From contig NZ_JAKRNK010000003.1 of NCBI RefSeq assembly GCF_022346885.1, positions 310,001 to 374,000 of the forward strand: a DNA stretch of 64,000 nt, in the 5' to 3' direction. Shown here piece after piece: positions 43,840-52,682 of this stretch (position 1 is the first letter of the stretch; each line of letters starts with the position of its first letter). The stretch comes from Paenibacillus sp. ACRRX. GTDB taxonomy: Bacteria; Bacillota; Bacilli; Paenibacillales; Paenibacillaceae. The notes under the pieces were generated by a model, which saw only the letters and a list, made by a program, of their open reading frames with translations, did not search any database and was not told the DNA's origin. The translations under genes were made by a program, and so were the position numbers.

Positions 43840-44466
43840 GTGATCGAAGACCAGCTTATATCAAAAAAAGACTTGCTGGATCTGACCGGTATTTCCTACG
43901 GACAGCTCTATAGATGGAAACGCAAAGACTTGATTCCCGAAGACTGGTTTGTTCGCAAATCTACGTACACCGGTCAAGAAACCTTTTTTCCTAAAGATAA
44001 AATACTGGAGCGCATCGATAAGATCGTCAATATGAAAGATAACCTCTCTTTGGATGAGTTGGCAGATATGTTCTCTCCGAACTTAGCCTCGATGGCGTTG
44101 ACCAAAGCAGAGCTTGTTGAACGCAACATTATTACGGCAGTAGCGATGCAGTTGTTTACCGAACAGGCAGGAGATGCGGAGGCCTATTCATTTGAGCAAA
44201 TCATTTATGTGTACGCTTTAGACCAAATGCTTCAAACCGGACAAATGAGCATAGAAGAAGGCAAACGGCTGCTGCAAGTGCTGCATGAACATTATAAAAA
44301 GCTTCAGGGCAAGGGCAGCGAACTCGTCATGCTGAGGAACATGGGCTCCACCTCATTCCTGCTTGTATCCAGCCCAAACGAGATCTACGTCGATCACAGC
44401 ACGAAGCTGATTGTGCGGCTTTCGATGACAGAGTGCGTGGAGCAATTAAAGGTCAAACTTACTTGA
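43840..44466 (+). CDS. yhbD: YhbD family protein with MerR-like helix-turn-helix
   Basis: 208 residues starting with GTG at 43840, chosen because AAAGGAGG lies eight bases upstream; an in-frame ATG at 43759 would start within the promoter repeats. N-terminal MerR-type DNA-binding fold ([20 protein letters not shown] to PEDWFV), then the YhbD (DUF4004) helical region ending near residue 205. In B. subtilis yhbD precedes the bactofilin genes yhbE and yhbF, as here. It may regulate this operon through the repeats upstream. Confidence 0.9.
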   Translation: MIEDQLISKKDLLDLTGISYGQLYRWKRKDLIPEDWFVRKSTYTGQETFFPKDKILERIDKIVNMKDNLSLDELADMFSPNLASMALTKAELVERNIITAVAMQLFTEQAGDAEAYSFEQIIYVYALDQMLQTGQMSIEEGKRLLQVLHEHYKKLQGKGSELVMLRNMGSTSFLLVSSPNEIYVDHSTKLIVRLSMTECVEQLKVKLT

Positions 44467-44482
44467 ATCGGAGGATAAGCTC

Positions 44483-45157
44483 ATGAATCAACAACCTTTA
44501 AGAGATGTGAATATTAATGGTGTCGGCAGTTCAAGCGGCGGCTCATTTCATCGTATTACTCTAAACGGCATGGCCACTATTAATGGAGACTCCACGTGCA
44601 GCTCCTTTAGAGGCAGCGGCACATCTAAAGTTAAAGGGAGCATGACCGCTAAATCCGCGCAAGTGGATGGTACTTGTTCCATCAATGGCCATTTGCGGGC
44701 AGAGCAATGTCAGATCAATGGCTTAGCAACGGTTGATGGCACACTCAATAGCGATTCGCTTGAGGTGAATGGCAAACTAACCGTCCACCGCGACTGCGAA
44801 GCAGAGCGAGTAAAGATTAATGGCATGTTTAACATTGACGGTCTGCTTAATGCGGGTACCATCGATGCCACAATTTTAGGCGCCTGCCGTGCCCGGGAGA
44901 TCGGCGGAGAATCGATAACCGTCAGGCAAGGTCGAATGAATTCATTTTCTAAAATGCTTACTTCTTTATTTACCAGTCCTTATCTGGAAGCAGATATAAT
45001 TGAAGGCGATGAGGTCGTACTGGAGTATACGAAAGCCCGCATCGTGCGCGGCAGCATGGTTGTGATCGGCCCGGGGTGCGAAATCGATCATATCGAATAC
45101 AAAATGGGATTGGACGTACACAATCAAGCTCAAGTGAATCGTACGACTAAGTTATGA
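44483..45157 (+). CDS. bacE: Bactofilin, BacE/YhbE-like
   Basis: 224-residue polymer-forming cytoskeletal protein. The sequence is a run of short beta-helix rungs, each with small residues and INGxxxxDG turns (FRGSGTSKVKGSMTAKSAQV, VDGTLNSDSLEVNGKL), the bactofilin pattern, followed by a C-terminal part with IEGDEVVLEYTKA and IVRGSMVVIGPGC that is specific to the YhbE/YhbF group. GGAGGATAAGCTC precedes the ATG, 16 bases after yhbD. In B. subtilis this pair (BacE, BacF) is needed for normal flagellar assembly. Confidence 0.92.
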   Translation: MNQQPLRDVNINGVGSSSGGSFHRITLNGMATINGDSTCSSFRGSGTSKVKGSMTAKSAQVDGTCSINGHLRAEQCQINGLATVDGTLNSDSLEVNGKLTVHRDCEAERVKINGMFNIDGLLNAGTIDATILGACRAREIGGESITVRQGRMNSFSKMLTSLFTSPYLEADIIEGDEVVLEYTKARIVRGSMVVIGPGCEIDHIEYKMGLDVHNQAQVNRTTKL

Positions 45158-45190
45158 CCGCTGCCACACGAATAAATGGAGGGATGATTC

Positions 45191-45928
45191 ATGGATAAGC
45201 GTTCTGCGCAAAATATGAGAATTATGGGATCTTCGACTGCTTCAGGAGGAATATACAACAAAGTTTCCATTATGGGCGACGGAGAAGTAACAGGGGACAT
45301 CGACTGTCATAAGTTCTCCTGTTCAGGATCCGCAGTCATATTTGGCAATACAATAGCAGAAGAAATGAGTGTGCAGGGCACGCTAAACGCAAAAGGCAGT
45401 TTGGAAACAAGAAAGATATCGGTTCAGGGTGAGGCCAACGCCCAAGGCAGTGTGCTCGTTCAAGAGGCAAGCATTAACGGGATGTTTAACGTAGGAGAAT
45501 CGCTTCGCGCTGAACGTCTGAAAATCAGAGGCGGCGTATCTATTAAAGGCAACTGCGAGGTGGAGCGGCTGGATACAAACGGTTGTTTTAACATCGATGG
45601 TATGCTGAATGTAGGCAATCTGGACGCGAAGGTCAACTGGGCATGCAGTGCCAAGGAGATTGGCGGCGAAAAAATTACAGTTCGTAAGGGCAGCAGCATT
45701 GGAAACGTCCTTAAGTTTATTCCCGCTCTGTTTAAAGTCATGCCAGACGCGCGATTGACTGCCGATATTATCGAGGGGGATGATATCGAACTTGAGCACA
45801 CTACTGCTGATGTAGTTCGCGGCAATCATGTACGAATCGGCGAGGGGTGCCGCATCGGACGCGTCGAATACCGTCATCATTATACACAACACGAGAACAG
45901 TACCGTTGAGTCTGCAATACAAGTTTAA
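45191..45928 (+). CDS. bacF: Bactofilin, BacF/YhbF-like
   Basis: 245-residue paralogue of the preceding gene, with beta-helix rungs such as SVQGTLNAKGSLETRKISVQ and the same C-terminal IEGDDIELEHTTA and VVRGNHVRIGEGC motif. Starts 33 bases after bacE with GGAGGGATG-type site. The two genes probably arose by duplication and co-polymerise or interact. Confidence 0.92.
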   Translation: MDKRSAQNMRIMGSSTASGGIYNKVSIMGDGEVTGDIDCHKFSCSGSAVIFGNTIAEEMSVQGTLNAKGSLETRKISVQGEANAQGSVLVQEASINGMFNVGESLRAERLKIRGGVSIKGNCEVERLDTNGCFNIDGMLNVGNLDAKVNWACSAKEIGGEKITVRKGSSIGNVLKFIPALFKVMPDARLTADIIEGDDIELEHTTADVVRGNHVRIGEGCRIGRVEYRHHYTQHENSTVESAIQV

Positions 45929-46130
45929 TTTCTATATATTAGGTTCGAGTGGACTATTATTTGAATTCCAGCGCCCTTGTTGGATAAAATAACAGACGCG
46001 TTGTGGACGCTTATTCCTGCTGTTCTTGGCTCCCTGTGTATTTTCTACATAGGCAAAGAACGCCTGCAGACAGGAAAAGAATCACTTAACGTAAAACCAT
46101 AAGCAACAACGTACCGGGTTATCATCAAAC

Positions 46131-46178
46131 TGGCCCGATTACGATTGGCACCTGCAGCATGCTAATCGTGATCGGGCC
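46131..46178. terminator. Bidirectional terminator
   Basis: TGGCCCGATTACGATT (from 46131) pairs with AATCGTGATCGGGCCA (to 46178) across a short loop, with one mismatch; A- and T-rich flanks. It ends the bactofilin operon and the convergent esterase gene. Confidence 0.85.
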
Positions 46179-46196
46179 ATCTTATTGATCCACTAC

Positions 46197-46979
46197 TTAT
46201 TCCTGTTCTTTTCTTAAGGGGAGCCACGCCAATACATCTTGAATGCGAGCGTCCCAGTACCCCCATTCATGCTCTCCTGGGCCTTCTTCATAGTGCAGCT
46301 CATAAGTAGTGTGACGTGCGGTATCACGGAATTTCAGATTATCTTCATACAAGAAGTCCTCCGTCCCGCAGCATTGATACAATTTTGGCTTTAAACCCTG
46401 CTCCTGGTCGCCCTTCTTCAACAAATGCAGGAGGTCATTCTCCGTCCCTGATATAGGTTGATCGCCAAAAATGAGCTGCATATCTCGTGCCAATCGTTGC
46501 CTGAACACGTCATTCCCGATGTCGAGCGCACCGGATAAACTGGCGGCAGCCGCAAATCGCTCGGGATGTGTAAGCGCCCATTTAAACGCCCCATACCCAC
46601 CCATCGACAATCCGGCGACATAATTGTCCTCGCGCTTGTCCGACAAGGGGAAGAAACCTTGCGCCAGCTTCGGCAGCTCTTCGGTGAGGAATGTCCAATA
46701 GGCGAGTCCATTGTACATATCAGTATAGAAGCTGCGGTGCACCTGCGGGATGACTACGGCAAGCCCGAGCTGAGCCGCATAACGTTCAATAGAGGTCCGA
46801 CGAATCCAGATCGTATGATCATCTGACAAACCATGCAGCAAGTAAAGCGTAGGATGAAGAGACTTGGCAGCATGTCCTTCCAAGCCAATCTGCGTGGTCG
46901 TCTGCTGCGGTACAATCACCGTCATCTCCGTATTAAGACCCAATACCTCCGAGTAGAAACTGCAATTCATTAAGGCCAT
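46197..46979 (-). CDS. Alpha/beta-hydrolase esterase (EstA/esterase D family)
   Basis: 260-residue putative cytoplasmic esterase of the tributyrin esterase/S-formylglutathione hydrolase family. Catalytic Ser is in GLSMGGYG, the His in [11 protein letters not shown], and the oxyanion region is [17 protein letters not shown] at 46979 is chosen because GGGGGA lies nearby upstream; the frame remains open for another 76 codons but that stretch has a poor composition and no start site. Acts on short acyl or acetyl esters; physiological substrate unknown. Single-gene unit. Confidence 0.88.
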   Translation of the reverse strand: MALMNCSFYSEVLGLNTEMTVIVPQQTTTQIGLEGHAAKSLHPTLYLLHGLSDDHTIWIRRTSIERYAAQLGLAVVIPQVHRSFYTDMYNGLAYWTFLTEELPKLAQGFFPLSDKREDNYVAGLSMGGYGAFKWALTHPERFAAAASLSGALDIGNDVFRQRLARDMQLIFGDQPISGTENDLLHLLKKGDQEQGLKPKLYQCCGTEDFLYEDNLKFRDTARHTTYELHYEEGPGEHEWGYWDARIQDVLAWLPLRKEQE

Positions 46980-47261
46980 ACCTCTATCCCCCTTATAAAG
47001 ATGTAATAGAATCTGACTCCATAAACATGATAAACAAAAAGAATGTGTTATCGTTATCAAGCAAATTAACGAGCTGATATCACTATTATAGGCATATCTT
47101 TGTAAATAGATAGGCACTACTAGATTATATTGATTCTTCACTCTCTGAACATTGTGCAGAGGGAAGCTCCATGTCCCTCCGCCATTGTTGTTCACAACCT
47201 GCAGCACCTACCTATAGCTGTAATTCCCAGCTTCTATACAGCCCCTTACACTAGGCAACTG

Positions 47262-49106
47262 TCATACAGTAGCCCGTTCAAACTGGCTCTGCACGAGCCC
47301 ATAATAGAAACCTCGCTTGTCCATTAACTCATCATGATTGCCGTGCTCCATAATACGCCCATTCTCCAAAACGACAATCATATCTGCTTGCCGAACAGTA
47401 TTCAGGCGATGGGCAATTACAATATTCGTTCTGCCCCGCATCAAGCGGTACAAAGCCTCCTGGATTTTCAATTCGGTGACCGTATCGATGCTGCTTGTTG
47501 CCTCATCCAATACCAATATAGAAGGATCGGCCAGTATCGCACGTGCGATCGATATTAATTGCTTCTGTCCTTGGCTGATGCCGCTGCCTTCTGCATCCAG
47601 CAATGTCTCATACCCATACGCCAGTCTGCTGATAAAAAAGTGGGCATTTGCCAGTTCAGCCGCCTGCTCGACTTCCTCGTCCGTTGCTTCTAGCCGTCCG
47701 TAGCGAATGTTATCACGGATCGAGCCCTGAAATAGGAAGGGATCCTGGAGTACAAAGCCCATATGGCTGCGCAAGCTGTCTCGTGTAATTTGCCGGATAT
47801 CAACGCCATCCACATAGATCGTGCCTTCATCTGGATCATAGAAACGCGAGAGCAAGTTAATGACGGTCGACTTGCCTGCACCAGTAGGTCCGACCAATGC
47901 AGCCGTTTGCCCCGCTGCCAGATGAAAGTTCAGATCGGAGACGGTCTGCATGTCCTTTTCATATGCAAACGAGACGTCTTCATACCTGATATCGCCACGA
48001 ATCTCATTTATATGCGCAGCATTCCCTTCATCCTTCGCCTCAGGATCCTGCTCCAGAATCTCAAACACACGTTCCGCCCCTGCAATCGCAGACAAAAAGG
48101 TATTGAATTGATTCGCGAGATCATTTAGCGGACGGGTGAACTGCCTTGCATATTCTCCAAACGTGACGATAACTCCGATGGTGATCATCCCGTTTACCGC
48201 CATCAGTCCACCTGCCCCTGCAATGATGGCAAAGCTGACGTTGTTCAGCATATTCATCAGCTTCGGAATAAAGCCCGAATACATCTGAGCCCAATAACCC
48301 GCTTCTCGCAGCCGTTCGCTCTTTTCGATAAACTGCGCGGTGACCTTACGCTCCTGTGAGAATGCCTTTACCATCCTTTGACCCGAAAACGTTTCCTCGA
48401 TAAAGCCGTTCATATCTCCTAAGTTGCGCTGCTGCTCTTTGAAATGCTTGCCTGTTCGATTGGTAATCCATTTCATACCGAAGTACATGATTGGCACAAT
48501 AAGCAACGTAATTAGTGTCAGTGTTGGACTTAACCACAACATCATGCCTAACATGCCTACAAACGTGAGTACGCTAGATGATAACTGGATAAACGAGCTG
48601 TTTAACGTCGAGCTGACATTATCCATATCGTTGGTCAATCTGCTCATCAACTCCCCGTGCTGCCGCTTCGTGAAGAACGAGACGGGCATACGATGCAAGC
48701 TTTGAAACAGCTCCTTGCGCATTTGTGATACTGCCTGCTGTGATATATGGATCATCCAAATATTTTGCAGCCACAAGGCGATGGAATGAATCACATATAC
48801 GCCTGCAAGCAGCGCGATAAGCTGCACAAGTCCTCCGTGATCCGCTGCGCCGATGAACTGATCGACGGCATAACCAAGCAAGAACGGTCCCAGCAGTCCA
48901 AGCACGGAACTGATAAACACCAATATTAGAATAAGCCCCAGCCGACCTCTATAGGAGGACAAATAGGCCCATATTTTCATTAGTGTCCCTAACATATCCT
49001 TTGGCTTCTGCTTCTGTCGCGGCCCCGCCCCATGGCCCTTTCTCGGCAACGGAGAGTCTGTGCTGGACGGTCCCCCACTGGGGTTGCTGTACCGATCCTT
49101 AGTCAT
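47262..49106 (-). CDS. Heterodimeric ABC exporter, catalytic-site subunit (pair 2)
   Basis: 614-residue half-transporter with a Pro/Gly/Lys-rich N-terminal extension of about 35 residues, six-helix domain, and ATPase domain: Walker A GPTGAGKSTVIN, signature ISQGQKQLISIARAIL, Walker B ILVLDEATSSID with catalytic Glu, and switch His in VIAHRLNT. The same layout and signature change as pair 1, which suggests both pairs belong to one subfamily. It overlaps the partner gene by eight bases. No regulator gene adjoins. Confidence 0.93.
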   Translation of the reverse strand: MTKDRYSNPSGGPSSTDSPLPRKGHGAGPRQKQKPKDMLGTLMKIWAYLSSYRGRLGLILILVFISSVLGLLGPFLLGYAVDQFIGAADHGGLVQLIALLAGVYVIHSIALWLQNIWMIHISQQAVSQMRKELFQSLHRMPVSFFTKRQHGELMSRLTNDMDNVSSTLNSSFIQLSSSVLTFVGMLGMMLWLSPTLTLITLLIVPIMYFGMKWITNRTGKHFKEQQRNLGDMNGFIEETFSGQRMVKAFSQERKVTAQFIEKSERLREAGYWAQMYSGFIPKLMNMLNNVSFAIIAGAGGLMAVNGMITIGVIVTFGEYARQFTRPLNDLANQFNTFLSAIAGAERVFEILEQDPEAKDEGNAAHINEIRGDIRYEDVSFAYEKDMQTVSDLNFHLAAGQTAALVGPTGAGKSTVINLLSRFYDPDEGTIYVDGVDIRQITRDSLRSHMGFVLQDPFLFQGSIRDNIRYGRLEATDEEVEQAAELANAHFFISRLAYGYETLLDAEGSGISQGQKQLISIARAILADPSILVLDEATSSIDTVTELKIQEALYRLMRGRTNIVIAHRLNTVRQADMIVVLENGRIMEHGNHDELMDKRGFYYGLVQSQFERATV

Positions 49107-50829
49107 GCGGCACCGCCTCCTTTCCGAATTGCGATTCTACCATACGCTGGTACAGCACTGATCGCTGCAGCAATTCATCGTGGGAACCAGCTGCAAGCAG
49201 CTTTCCTTCATCAAGCAGCAGAATAATGTCGGCATGAATCGCTGTGCTGATCTTTTGCGTAATCATCAATGTGGTGCACGATGCTGTTGGCAGCGCACGC
49301 AGCAGCTTTGCTTCCGTCTTGACATCCAATGCGCTTGTGCTGTCATCAAGCAGCAGCAGCTTAGGTCTGCGCACCAGAGCACGGGCAATGGACAGCCGCT
49401 GCTTCTGTCCGCCGGACAGATTAATGCCTTTCTGCCCAATAACGGTGTCATACTGATTAGGCAGCCTCATAATTGTCTCATGAATCTGCGCGCGCTGTGC
49501 CGCATCAACCACTTCATCGTGTGCAGCACCTTCATGGCCAAAGCGGATATTATCCGCAATCGTGCCTGAGAACAGCATCGCCTCCTGCGGGACATAGCCG
49601 ATATCACCTCGAAGATGATCCAACAGCATGTCTCTAACGTCAAGCTCGTCAATACATACACAACCCATTGTTACATCATATAGACGAGGGATGAGCTGAA
49701 ATAACGTTGACTTGCCCGCACCCGTGGCGCCCATAATGGCCGCTATTTGGCCTGGCTCTACTGCAAAGCTGATTCGATCCAATACGGGAACATGATGTTC
49801 AGGATATACAAAGGTTACCTCGTCAAAGCGGACGCCTCCACCTCTAATGAACGCGGATTGACTGGCCTGCTCTTTATCGATGACATCCGCCTCGGCAGTC
49901 AGCACCTGCTCAATTCGCTGCGCGGATGCGCGTGCACGCGATAAGGTCATCACAATCATCGACACAACGGAAAATGCGCCTGTTATCCTAGCAGCATAAT
50001 TGACTACCGCCACTACTTCACCGATATTAGCCCCACCCGTAAGCACTTGATCATGACCGATCCACAGAATGAGCAGCACGCTAACATTCATAACGAACAG
50101 TAATACGGGTACGGCCGTTTCCATTAAACGCAGCACCGCCACTGTTCGATCCACCAGCTCTTGATTAGCGGCTGCAAATCGAGCCTCTTCATGCTTACTC
50201 CGTACAAATGACTTGATCAGGCGCATGCCAAGCAAGTTTTCGCGCAGCACACTGTTGGCACGATCCAGCTTTTCTTGTACGGAACGAAAAAGAACAAACC
50301 CCTTTTTCATCATCCAGACCAGAAACACAAGCATCAACGGAGTCACTACCGCCAGAATAAGCGCAAGCTTCACATGGACGACAAGTGCCATAATCAGTCC
50401 TCCAAGCAGCAATAGTGGAGCTCGCATCATAATACGCATCGCCATAAACACACAATTCTGCACCTGGGTCACATCGCTCGTCACACGTGTAATTAACGTC
50501 GCAGTAGGAAATTGATTAAAGTTGGCAAATGAAAACGATTGGATGCGATCGAATAAGCTGCGCCGCAGGTCAAAGCTGTAATTCTGCGCCACTCGGGAAG
50601 CATAGTAAGAGTTAATGATTCCGCAGGCGAAGCCGATAAATGCCAATCCCAACATCACACCGCCCCACTGCAGGACCAGATTCATATTTTTAGGTGTAAT
50701 CCCTTCGTTGATGATTTTGGCGATCAGCAGTGGCTGCAGCAGTTCTACTGCTAACTCAATCAGCATCAGCGTAATCGCAAAACCCATCGGTATTCGGTAA
50801 GGTTTAAGGTAAGACAACACTTTCTTCAT
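49099..50829 (-). CDS. Heterodimeric ABC exporter, degenerate-site subunit (pair 2)
   Basis: 576-residue half-transporter. Walker A GATGAGKSTLFQ and signature LSGGQKQRLSIARAL are intact; Walker B LLLLDDSTSALD has Asp for the catalytic Glu and the switch His is Gln (MITQKISTA). It should form the non-hydrolysing site with its partner. GGAG lies close to the ATG. First gene of a two-gene operon; the 350-base region upstream carries its promoter. Confidence 0.93.
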   Translation of the reverse strand: MKKVLSYLKPYRIPMGFAITLMLIELAVELLQPLLIAKIINEGITPKNMNLVLQWGGVMLGLAFIGFACGIINSYYASRVAQNYSFDLRRSLFDRIQSFSFANFNQFPTATLITRVTSDVTQVQNCVFMAMRIMMRAPLLLLGGLIMALVVHVKLALILAVVTPLMLVFLVWMMKKGFVLFRSVQEKLDRANSVLRENLLGMRLIKSFVRSKHEEARFAAANQELVDRTVAVLRLMETAVPVLLFVMNVSVLLILWIGHDQVLTGGANIGEVVAVVNYAARITGAFSVVSMIVMTLSRARASAQRIEQVLTAEADVIDKEQASQSAFIRGGGVRFDEVTFVYPEHHVPVLDRISFAVEPGQIAAIMGATGAGKSTLFQLIPRLYDVTMGCVCIDELDVRDMLLDHLRGDIGYVPQEAMLFSGTIADNIRFGHEGAAHDEVVDAAQRAQIHETIMRLPNQYDTVIGQKGINLSGGQKQRLSIARALVRRPKLLLLDDSTSALDVKTEAKLLRALPTASCTTLMITQKISTAIHADIILLLDEGKLLAAGSHDELLQRSVLYQRMVESQFGKEAVPHD

Positions 50830-51182
50830 TTGGCTCCATTTACCTCCGTCTACACTTGTTATATTGATCTAATCACGTTCACTCTCTCACGTCAAAATCT
50901 AAATATTCAAGAACATACATTAGTCGGCAAAATTGCTTGCTTTTCCAAGCTCTACTCTACTAGCTGTCGTTATGTCCCCATGATAAAAAGATTCTCCAAG
51001 TGGGCAAGTAAAACTAGCTTCGCCATTACAACTATAGTATTTTCTAATCTACACGATCCCTGCTATTACTATATTCAATAGAAGAACCGGAAGGACAATC
51101 CCCTCCGGCTCATAACTAAATTGCATCATTCTATTGTGATTTTATATTGGTTTGAACTTAATTTTTTTGTTTGTTGAGATAC
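50830..51182. other. Intergenic region between exporter operon 2 and Bcr/CflA gene
   Basis: No gene is supported. It holds the promoter region of the exporter operon and, at 51087-51108, the terminator of the Bcr/CflA gene. Nothing else is recognised. Confidence 0.45.
51085..51113 (-). terminator. Terminator of Bcr/CflA gene
   Basis: CCGGAAGG (51087-51094) pairs with CCTCCGG (51102-51108) with a small asymmetry; on the minus strand TTCTTCTATT follows. Seventy bases after the stop codon. Confidence 0.65.
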
Positions 51183-52445
51183 TTAAACGCTCATACCCTT
51201 CTGATCTACAGGGTTGGCATAACGCTTGCGGATCATGGATACGTAAAAAGTCATCGCCAACAAGCTGCAGCATGCGATTACGATTCCCATTGGAACAGCG
51301 GTATGTCCACCGCCAAGACCTACAAGAGGGGCTACTACCGAGCCCAATATAAAGGGCAGCAAGCCCAGCATTGCTGAGGCACTCCCCGCGTTGCTGGCTT
51401 GATTCTGCATCGCAAGCGAGAAGCCCACGGTGCCGACCACCCCTGTGCTTGATACAGACACAAAGAGTGGAATGAGAATCGCAAGCAGAGGCGCATCAAT
51501 GAGAATCATGGCGAGTAACGTTAGGCCGCCCGCAAGCGACAGCAGAAGTCCTGCAACAAATAATTGAGATTCGTGGTAGCGCCCAACTAACCGTCCGGTT
51601 ATTTGAGTAGCAATAATTAAGCCAAGACCGTTCAATGCAAACAATAAGCTAAACATTTGCGGCGATACACCATAAATATCTTGTAGTACAAAGGGCGAAC
51701 CTGAAATATACGCAAACATAGCTGCAGATACTAGGCCCATTGACAACGCAAACCCCATAAACGCTCGATCACCGAGCAGTCCTCCAAAGGTGGATAGAGT
51801 TGCCTTTACTCCGCCTTTTAAGCGGCGCTGCTCAGGCAACGTTTCTTTCAAACCCCAGACAGCTGACGCAATCAATAAGATACCTAGCAAACCTAACACA
51901 ACAAAGATACCGTGCCATGTTGTCCACTTTAAGAGCTGGCCACCAGCTACAGGTGCCATAATGGGTGCAAGTCCGTTAATTAACATCAGGAGGGAGAAAA
52001 ATTTGGTTAGTTCCGGACCGTCATACATATCGCGGACCATCGCACGGGCAATCACGATCCCGCCAGCCCCAGCGACCCCTTGAATGAAGCGCAGCGCAAG
52101 CAAGCCCCAGATGGATGGAACGAACGCGCACAAGAAAGAAGTAGCTGCGTATACAACAAGTGAAGCAATAAGCGGCATGCGGCGGCCACGTGCATCACTA
52201 AGTGGACCCATTAACAATTGACCAAGTGCAATGCCTAATAAGAATGCCGTTAAGCTAAGCTGCGCATAAGATGCCGTTGTCTGCAAGTCCGCAGCCAGCA
52301 TCGGCAGGGATGGCAAGTACATATCTATCGACAGTGGACCGATGGCCGTCATCGAACCAAGCACAACCGCCATACCGATACGTTGTTTTTTTGAAATAGA
52401 GCGTGTAGATGAACCCTCTGTCGAAACATGTGAAGCTGATTTCAT
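51183..52445 (-). CDS. Bcr/CflA family multidrug MFS transporter
   Basis: 420-residue twelve-helix drug/proton antiporter. Family markers: IGPLSIDMYLPSLP in helix 1, GQLLMGPLSDARGRRMPL as the A motif, and RFIQGVAGAGGIVIARAMVRD. Relatives export bicyclomycin, chloramphenicol, sulfonamides or peptides. AAAGGTAGG lies before the ATG. Single-gene unit; I see no dedicated regulator next to it. Confidence 0.93.
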   Translation of the reverse strand: MKSASHVSTEGSSTRSISKKQRIGMAVVLGSMTAIGPLSIDMYLPSLPMLAADLQTTASYAQLSLTAFLLGIALGQLLMGPLSDARGRRMPLIASLVVYAATSFLCAFVPSIWGLLALRFIQGVAGAGGIVIARAMVRDMYDGPELTKFFSLLMLINGLAPIMAPVAGGQLLKWTTWHGIFVVLGLLGILLIASAVWGLKETLPEQRRLKGGVKATLSTFGGLLGDRAFMGFALSMGLVSAAMFAYISGSPFVLQDIYGVSPQMFSLLFALNGLGLIIATQITGRLVGRYHESQLFVAGLLLSLAGGLTLLAMILIDAPLLAILIPLFVSVSSTGVVGTVGFSLAMQNQASNAGSASAMLGLLPFILGSVVAPLVGLGGGHTAVPMGIVIACCSLLAMTFYVSMIRKRYANPVDQKGMSV

Positions 52446-52592
52446 ACTAAGCCTACCTTTCTAATTCAAATAGAGTAACTTACTTTTTCACAATTACAAA
52501 TAATGATAAGACAATAGTAACATAACTAGAGCCTGTTCTGTCTAATAAAATTATTAAAATATGATTAGTTACCGCTAGCTTTTCGTCGACGC

Positions 52593-52630
52593 AAAAAACA
52601 CAGGCCGCTCATTCGAGCGTAACCTGTGTT
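52593..52630 (-). terminator. Terminator of cydABCD operon
   Basis: AACACAGG (52597-52604) pairs with CCTGTGTT (52623-52630), with GCTC/GAGC inside. On the minus strand the stem is followed by TTTTTTG. Located 53 bases after the cydC stop codon. Confidence 0.92.
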
Positions 52631-52682
52631 CAAATGTTGTTAAGCATAGTTAGTATAGATATACGGACTCATACATCCAGCG

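Noticed and set aside
45980-46102. Forty-codon frame starting TTG, ending in IFYIGKERLQTGKESLNVKP
   Set aside because: Hydrophobic start like a fragment of a membrane protein, but no ribosome binding site and no recognisable family; could be a gene remnant.
46980-47207. N-terminal extension of the esterase to 47207
   Set aside because: The added residues do not fit the alpha/beta-hydrolase N-terminus and the ribosome binding site supports ATG 46979.
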